Assembly: GCA_903813345.2 (NCBI GenBank)
Contig: CAIIXF020000005.1
Coordinates: 30,443,375-30,507,374 of the forward strand
Source: Owenia fusiformis
Taxonomy: Eukaryota > Annelida > Polychaeta > Sabellida > Oweniidae
Reading direction: 5' to 3'
Length of the DNA: 64,000 nucleotides
Shown here: positions 13,601-22,600 of the stretch, piece by piece
Position numbering within the stretch: the stretch's first letter is position 1
Layout of the letters: every line of letters starts with the position of its first letter
Position numbers and translations under genes: made by a program
Notes under the pieces: generated by a model
Seen by the model: only the letters and a program-made list of their open reading frames with translations
Told to the model about the DNA's origin: nothing
Databases searched by the model: none

Positions 13601-16600
13601 AAGGACTGTACCGTAAGCTGGTTATCGATACTCCCGGGGGGCCGCAGGAGAAGCGCCTAGGCCAGTCATACTGTGAGGTCTATAGGAAGGAAATTCTACC
13701 TCCAGGGGCTGATATTGTGTCCAAGCATGTCATTAATGAATGTGACGAGGAGTCTTTTAACAAAGACTTCAATGCTAAGCTTTGTTGTGCAGTGCTGGAT
13801 GTGCCTGTTGTTGGGAAAATCCCTATTTGGGACTACAACTGTAATGGGATCATTGAAAATGATGAACAAGCTATGGCTAATATTGCTCATGATGACAATA
13901 GTGGATAGTCCATGATGCACCTAAACATTATACATGTACTCTCAATATCTCTCATTCTAACAACTAACTACTAATCCTTTGGTTGGTTGCAGTGAAATAC
14001 TCTCAACTATTATTTAAATTAGCCAAAGCTTGTTTTCTTTGGACACCCTTCAAATATTAAGCCAGCAGAGTTTATATTGTAAAATCTTGTGGCAGAAGTT
14101 GGCAGAAGTGAATCTGGTGGAAGTGAATTAACTATAATTTACTGTACAAAAATCTCCTAATATCTAGTAAACAAATAAATTGATCAAGTCAACTTGTGAA
14201 GTACTGCAATAAAATCTAAGGTATTCAAACTTACCTAAATCTAAGTTGTTCTGACTGAGTAAACTTTCAAATTTTTCTATTTTTGCCACTTCCCGATCTG
14301 GCACTGGCATGTTGGCAAATCGGAGAGGTGTTATTTTTGTATTGCTGTTAGGGGTTCCGTTTCCACTATTCATACGGACCCCCATCCCTGGACCCCCTAG
14401 CCTGTGGTGATGTGGATTGAGTGGAGGCACTGAAACAATAATAGATGTATATATTTAGTATTTGTTTGAATGATGTAATATACAGGGGGTCAAAGAAGTA
14501 AGATCAATGGAGATGGCATTTTTAATACTTATACACCACAATATTAAGCTGATCCCTAATTGAGACATATAAGTACACATCGAATATATTTTGCATTTTA
14601 ATAACAAAGTTTTATTCAGAGTTTGATGTCCATGATGAGATCAATTTCTGAAACACATTGTACAAGCTTATTCTATATTCACCTCCAAAATCATAAATGG
14701 AATAATCAATGTTGTGACTTAATTGAAGTTGTACGGAAATGAATACGAAAAATTTGAGAAATAGTGTGGTCTCACCTGCATCCCCTGTATGTATATCTGC
14801 TGCATTTCGATCTTCAGTGCCATTTGCAGTCTGTACCCGAAGACTGTGATTGTTAATGACTTCCATAGCCGTAGAGTGAACATCCTTCAATGACATCTAT
14901 AATGCAATGAAATAACACTAACATATGTTTACAATTAAAAGAAACATCATTTATGTAGTACTTTAATTCGTATAGTCTTTTGGGGATTTCCACTTTCCAT
15001 AACATAAACCATGTTTATGACAAATGATACCCTTAAGTCTCAGTCACATTTGCTCTATGAAGGCCGAATGGCGGCCGTAGCTTCACAAAATCGGTATAGA
15101 AAATCAACATCGTACTGCTTATCCGTACATAATATTATGCTGCATATTTCTCTCTATTTTGGGAGGCTACAGCTCAGTATGGTTGCCAAAGATCAAATGT
15201 GACTGAGGCATTAATCCATGCTATGTTTCCTTATACTCAAATTTAGAAACTCATTTTTGAATCACCTACCTTCATATTGGGCATAAGGAACATGTCATCA
15301 TCCCCATCGTCCCAAGCATCTTCTGTTTTACTTTCAAATGCCTCAAATGAATCTTTTTCCCGATGACGAGACTTTTTGGGTGAGGTACTATTAGAACTGA
15401 AAAATCAAGGACAATGGAAAGTTATAATTGCAAAACACATAAAACAATACCCGGGTTGTATTAAGTCATGTCTGTATGAATTACATACCTAGCAATGCAT
15501 TTGTATGGAAGTCAATGGGAAAGTATATGTACATATAAACAGGATGCCACAGAAGTGCATAACAACCACAGCTGCTTAGTTTCAATCTTGACTCAGACTG
15601 ACTTTCCAGCATAAAGGAATATAACATGACAAGTGGTACATACGTGTATTCAGTTTTGAACAGGATGTCTGACTGAAATCCTAATTCTGCACTTTATATA
15701 TGAGAGGAAGTAATGCCGAATGTCAAAGATCATGTAACAAAGTATGTCAAAGAACACTTTTCTTAAGTTTTTCCATTTTTCCATCAACTCACATAATGTC
15801 ATTATATATTGCACTGAATTTTATGGTAATCCATATATAAAATATTTTTAACATTCTGGAGAGGCATAAATGCAGTGAAACCTGTGTTACCGTACACCTC
15901 TCTAATCTGAACACCTCTCAAGGTGAACACTTTTTCTCTGTCCCAAATTAGTTATATCCCATTGACTTACATGTTTATAAATCCTGGAAATGTGAACACT
16001 TACTAATCCAAACACTTTTGGCAAGTTAAGATTAGACAGGTTTTACTGTAATATTAGTACATGAAGCATAATAATGTATTATCAACTCAATACAATACAA
16101 GTCACTCTTAAAGCATGACATTCTATATATTAATGAACAAGCAAATGTGAACAACAAGCAAAGCAAAAACAAGCAATACAAAAAGAAACATTTCAAAAGC
16201 AAATAACCAAACAAATCAAAAAATGTTATATGGTATAAAGTCATCAAAAGTCATTACAGGAAATATAAATGTCATGATTAAACCTGCATTGATTGATAAT
16301 CATAAGTTCTAAAGACATTTATTCAGGATAACTGGACATATATTTCAGTTTATCCTCTCTCCATTGCTTGATAATATAAGGCACCACTATCTTAAGAAAT
16401 AAGTCAAAATAATTATTTTCATATTTTTTATGTATTTTGAATTTTCTGATTGGCTAATTCTAGTGAGAGAATGTTTTTGTTTGTTAGCTGTTTTTGTTGA
16501 GTTCATATCAATGACGTTTAATAATCTCATGAAATACTGGGATCAAAAGGTAGAATTGTGAATAAGGGTGCAGGAAATCAAAAGATGCTGTATTCAGGGG

Positions 16601-19600
16601 TATTAGCCATACCTTATGATACAATGCATTTGCTCAACAATATCATATCTAAGGCAAGAGGCTGTGTGTTCACTCATCAGTATGATCAGCTCAATGCAGT
16701 CTACCTGTTTCCATTTTTCAACATACTACCCCCCCCAGGATATCAGCAGCCCTCCTATCTTTTGTTTCATTGCAAGGCATTCTACCATTTACAGGTGACA
16801 TCCAGGTTAAGATGAATATTGTACTTTATTGTTTATTTATATAAGGGGACATCTAATGCTTACAGCGCTTTGCCCCTTGTAATTGTATCTAAATGACTTG
16901 TGCTTACAATAAATATGAAAGATGAAAAAAAAAATGCAGTCTACGAGGTGTGGCTTGTACCCCTGTATAATAATTCTTAAGTCAGACATAATTAAGAAGT
17001 CACCAGGGGAAGTAGATAATGATGATTAGATGATTAGAATAAAGGTAATAAAAAAGGATGCCCACAACAGGTACATCAAAAATACACACGGTAATTTTCA
17101 CATAAAATAGCACTTTTGGAGGACATGACAATCAAAAAATAAACCTGTCATAAGTATTGTTTTTTGTATTTTTTATTGAAGAAAAATCTATTTCTGATCA
17201 TTTGACACAAAAATCCTGAAGTATTCGCATCTCTTAGTGTCTCATTCGGTCATCCAAAGTTTGACACCATCAGAATAACAGCTGCTATATGTTTCAAATT
17301 TATTGTATCCCATTTCCACAAGAATTGCACATTGTCACTGGTAAGTTTCTGGAATGGAAGAAAATGGTAGAATTAATAATATAAAAACTGAAAATATTGG
17401 AACTTAAATATCTTTTCACAAAAAATCACTTTTTTTGATTATCTTATAAATTTTTATTCCACTTAGTGATGGTTCATTTATTCTCTAGTTCATCTTACTT
17501 AAGTTAGAGTGACAAAGATATTAATTTCTTGTACAGAAAACAGTCTTTAATCAATGAAGTAACATTTCCTTGTCTTAAACAAGCAAGTATGATGATGCTT
17601 ACAGTTTGTTACACAGGTAGGTGATATTACGGATGCTACATAAAAATGTACAATGATACCCTTTTCATTTTGAAGTGTGGAGCTCTCAATGCTGTTTTAT
17701 GGCTGGCATATTTAATCTGAAATTGTTAAATAATAAGTTACAAGAGACTTAAGATATTTTTTTGTCAGGTACAAATATGAAATGCATAATTATACAAAAA
17801 ATTCAAAAAAGATGCTCAAGCAAGAATACTTTTGTGGAACATTTATATATTGACTGTCTAAAAGAAGAGAATATAGTAGTATCCTGTTACTTGAACATTG
17901 TTTAGTGATAGAAAATATAAAACAACTGTGTAGATTGCAAGTGTTTAATCTTATATACATTCAAAATAGAATAGAAAAAATTACGGATGCTACAAATAGT
18001 AAAGAATATAAACATATGAACTCACATTGGTTAGGAATTGTAAGTTTCCATAAACTAGTAACTGCATCTACTTGTTCTTCTTGTCATGTATCTTCATAAT
18101 CAGATATTAGGATATCTGCAATATATAGACATATGATACACTTCAGTGAATAGGTATTTCATATAATTATACTTCTCTAGAGGTGAAATTAACAAAGTCA
18201 GCTCGTGAGAAAAAATAAAATTATCAATTGGAAATATCTAGTTATATGTAAAATGTTTTATAATATTTAATACTAATAGATAATAGTAAATATAATATCT
18301 TATAAATATGATATTCAAATGCTACAATTTAGAATTATAAAAACATTAAGTATTTATGCCTACCTCTTATTCCGCTAGTACTTAATATTATGATGTCTGA
18401 TGGTAAAATGTCAGTTCATGTATTGGTAAAGTATTGATTGCATACACATTATTCACCCTAGCTTCCACAAATAAAAACAAAACAATATGGTTCCAATTGA
18501 AAATATAATGACATGTAGCATCTATTTTGTTTTCATTCCATTGTTCTACAGTAAAAGGAATGTTATATGTAAAAAATGAAAAATTGTGATGCGTAAAAAT
18601 GAAATGTCTTTTAATAATACTTAATGCAGTCCATTGTTGTTGAGGATAAACAGTAACATCTTATAACATAAGTTTGCAATGTTTAGTGTTGCAGTTGAAC
18701 AATCATTAATATTTAACTTTACAGTCTTTTGTGGCTGCAGTTGAACAGTAACATCTTACTCTAAGTTAGCAACTTTAACTGTTGCAATTCTATAGTTTAT
18801 CAACAATATTGTCTTGTGCTATCACAAGACAAAATCGTGTTTAATAACTAGCAATACCAATGTCCAATGTTACCACCATCTTACCCGTTCCTTAGTACTC
18901 GCAATCCTTGATTATTGATACACTTATTTGGAAGGTTATTTGAGCTTACCCGTTGGTATTGATACACTTATCTGTGTTTTTTAGGCCCGAATACTGAGGT
19001 TTATTTTTTTAATTATTGAGTCTTATTCTATTGCATTAATATGTAGTTGACTTTGTAACTACGGACGTGATATGATAGGTCTATTTCATAATATGTATAT
19101 ATAAATATCGTGATGATTAATGAATCTAGATGAAGAGTAATCATTAAAACAAACTTAGACAACATTTAATATTTAAAGAAAAATAATTTGATAGATAACT
19201 TATGCATGTATAAGTCTCTTAGTAAAAAATTTAAGGGAAACGGGTTTCGTGATTTAACAGAGGACAGCAAGGTATTAATGTTGTTGTCTACGATCCCGGT
19301 TCACGCTATTTATTTACAGTTTGTAGATTAAAGATCCTTATTTAAAGACACCGTCGTCTTTATGAATTATTTAAGACATCAGTAGTCACAGAAATTGATT
19401 ATCCGAAGAGGATACCGAGTTCTGACCAGCAGACGAACAATTGCAGACATGGGCTAAGTTTGTTTATTTAACAGTTAGATTTGTTGACTTACTGATCCGT
19501 ATTGTAATCTCTGGGAAGACGTTATTTTTATTTATTCTATACTTTGTATTTGCGTCCAATGTAATAAAGTTGATACTTTTATGAACAAGAATTTCATTTT

Positions 19601-22600
19601 AATGGCCATTTTGTATGCCTTTTATTTCCACACCATGTTTTGATTTTGCCTCGATGTTATTGTGTCATAGTGTTTTTGCTGTAAAATTCAAGAAATGTCA
19701 ACTTTTTAATTAAGGAATGTTGGTTACTCTCTTGTGGTAAATCAAATTGTTGATGATGTCAACGGATCATGAGATAACACATTGCCCGGGGAAAGATATC
19801 AATATCAGTTGTATATCGGATATAAAAATAAATATTATAGTAGATGCTAATTGTTTGCTCTGAAATAATGTGACTTATGACTATTCCAGCGAATCAGGTA
19901 GATATTTCAACGGTTTTCGCGTAATGAAAGAATTTAGTTTTCGTTTCTATTAATTTGACAAGTAGGGTCGTTGATAAACACATATAACTGTAAAAGTATT
20001 TATTGGAAGTACTTGTTTTAACAGTCTTTTCGCTTCTCTTTTTGTCTCTCGACAGGCATAGGCGTAGCCAGGGGGGGTGGGTTGCGGTGCATAACCAATA
20101 AAATAGAACCTTTTTATTGGAGTTTTTGGTAGACTTTCTCTTGCTTTTTTCTTGAACCTTCTCTCATTTCTTTCAGTTCCAAATGGGTTTTCTTGGTTTT
20201 TTGCTCTAATTTTATACGCATCCTCCAACGTTGTACCCTAGATACTTCCGCCTTTTTTTCAGTCTGTCTTGCAGTCTCTGCTTTCTGTTTTTAGCTTTTT
20301 GTTCTTTTCTTTTCTTCTCTGCCATTATCTTTTTACCTGCAGAAATCCTTTTGTCTTTTTCTGAATCTCTTTCCACATTTTTCTTCTTTTTTCTATAAGC
20401 CCGCATTCGTTCTCTTTGTTTCTCCTTCATTGCTTCGTGTAAAGGCTGATTTTTCATACATCTTTTTTTCAGCTCTTTTCTTGCTTTTTGATTTCTTTTA
20501 CGATCAACTTCTTTTACCTTTTCATATTTAGATTTGTCTTGTTTTAATTTCTCTCGATATTTTCTCACATTTTCTCTGTTTTTCTCTGCTGAAAGTCCCA
20601 TTTTGTCCTATGTTGCTCTTAGTCTTGATCTATTGGTTTCATAAGTTCACTTCTGAAGTCAGACTTTGTTTTTTTACATTATGTAATATAAACAAAATAT
20701 GTAGCATCCGTAATATAGTGTGTTTGATGTTATTAAAGAAATAGTGTCCAATTTTTTTATTGTGCCAGTTTAATTTTAATTGAATGAATGATTCCTGAAA
20801 TAAAAATGTTCATCCTTTCCATAGTTTGATATGAGAAGTTTAAAAAAGAAAAATATGGTTTTGGTTCTTTGTCAACTCTCATAATTAAATACCCCTTCTG
20901 TTCCTAAGGATATCAAGTAATTCTAGTCTGTATCAATCAATGTTGCAATATGACATGTTTCATAATACTGAAGGGTTGTGTTTATTTCTCTTTAACTGGG
21001 AATAAAGGACATTACGGATGCTACATTGTCTATTACGGATGCTACACAACCTAGATCAGCTCAGGACTCTGAAAAGGAAAAAACACAGAATATTTAAATA
21101 TGCTATTTTCTTGAGGGCGGGGTATTTGTTAAATCTAGAACAATAAAAATTAAAAATATTTCTCAGTTAACATGTAATTTAGTTTTTTCTACAGATTACG
21201 GATGCTACACTTTTTTGTCTCTTAGATATATTTAGACTTTAAATAATAATGTTTCTGTTTATTTGAAAGATTTACATGTTTTCATATTTTATTTGCTTAT
21301 AACTATCAAAAGGCTTTATTAAAACACAAAAATAATGAAATAAAAAAATATATTTTACCTGTTAGTTGATGAATCAAAAATGTTAGTGCTGAAAATTCAG
21401 AAAGTCGTAACGGAGGTAGGCTTATCTAAAAATGCTATAACTTTTCTGTTGTTCGATGTTATTTGTTGAAATAAACGGCAAAATAAAGGAAACTGAAAAT
21501 ACTAAAATAAACATATAACTTTTGTATATAAGTTTATTCAGTTTTTTCTCAAAACTTATTCTAAAATAGCTTATTTTAAAATGTCCGTTCGTAACGCTGT
21601 AAAAAGAGAGAATTTGACTCTTATTAATGCCATATACAATTTAATATGGGTTCCCATAGTTCTAAATGTGTTTGATTATGTAGAGTATACCCCAATGTAA
21701 CATATTATAACTCCAACACCAACATATACCTCTTATTTATTAATTTACAGACCTGTAACATCATTTTTCTCAAAAGTGTTATTTTATGTGAAAATTACCG
21801 ACAGGATTTGGGTTAGATTCTTTCAATTTAAGAAATGATTAGAATTTTGCAGCATTTGTCAAACATTAATGCCTGGGTCACATATGCTCCGATCCATCGG
21901 CCGGCGCCCGGGCGATTGAGTGTTTTGTTCAATATTGTATTCAATTTTGAACAAAATACTCAATCGGCCGGGCGCGTTAGTGAAAATCGGAGCAAATGTG
22001 ACCAAGGCATTAAGGTTTGTTATGCTTATATCTTAGGGTAAAATTATGATTTTGATTAGTTCATATTAATCATTTCTAAAATTATGTCTATTCATCTATA
22101 TTGTAATACAGTACCTGGAAGGTGTATCTAGTTTAGGGGGATGTTGTGCTCCATACACAGGTGTGATGCTGAAAAAGGTGCAAGAATTGAAATAAGGATG
22201 GAAAAGCAAAATATACAATCACCATGCTTTAAGGGTATTGGTCATTCTTGTTGCTGGGCATAACTTCAGTTTGTGTATGTTCATTCCCCATAGGTCAGTT
22301 ATTTTGGTCGCTTTGCATAATATTCATGTTCTTTCCAAAATATGCTCTAAATGGCCTCAGCAGTGTTTGAGTATCATGTGGAAATGCTGAGGTAGTTTTT
22401 GAGAACACTGGGATGACACAGAGGGATACATCAAAATGGATAATGGTTCAAGCAAGACAGGGCCACCCCCATACATGTTTCCCTAGCATTGTTGAGAGTG
22501 ACTTCAGGAGAGACTAATCTACACCGAGTGTGATGTTGAGTGGGCACCACATTCACCAGAAGTGAACCTCCAGGTTTTTATCTGTGGGGGTATTTCAAGA

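Larger units (their letters stand above)
17089..21800. mobile_element. 4.7-kb DNA transposon, unclassified, with internal 15-mer sites
   Basis: The ends are inverted copies beginning CGGTAATTTTCACATAAAAT and continuing to CACTTTTG (30 bp, one mismatch). ACA lies directly outside both ends (17086-17088 and 21801-21803), a possible 3-bp target duplication. The interior is AT-rich, carries six exact copies of ATTACGGATGCTACA, and includes a minus-strand Lys/Arg-rich reading frame at 19950-20601. No DDE-type transposase motif was recognised, so the element is decayed, non-autonomous or of an unfamiliar class. It occupies most of TBC1D22 intron 2. Confidence 0.75.

Noticed and set aside
17626-21209. 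CRISPR array or replication iterons from the repeated 15-mer
   Set aside because: Copies are irregularly spaced by 21 to about 2,700 bp, in both orientations, inside an animal intron and bounded by transposon ends.
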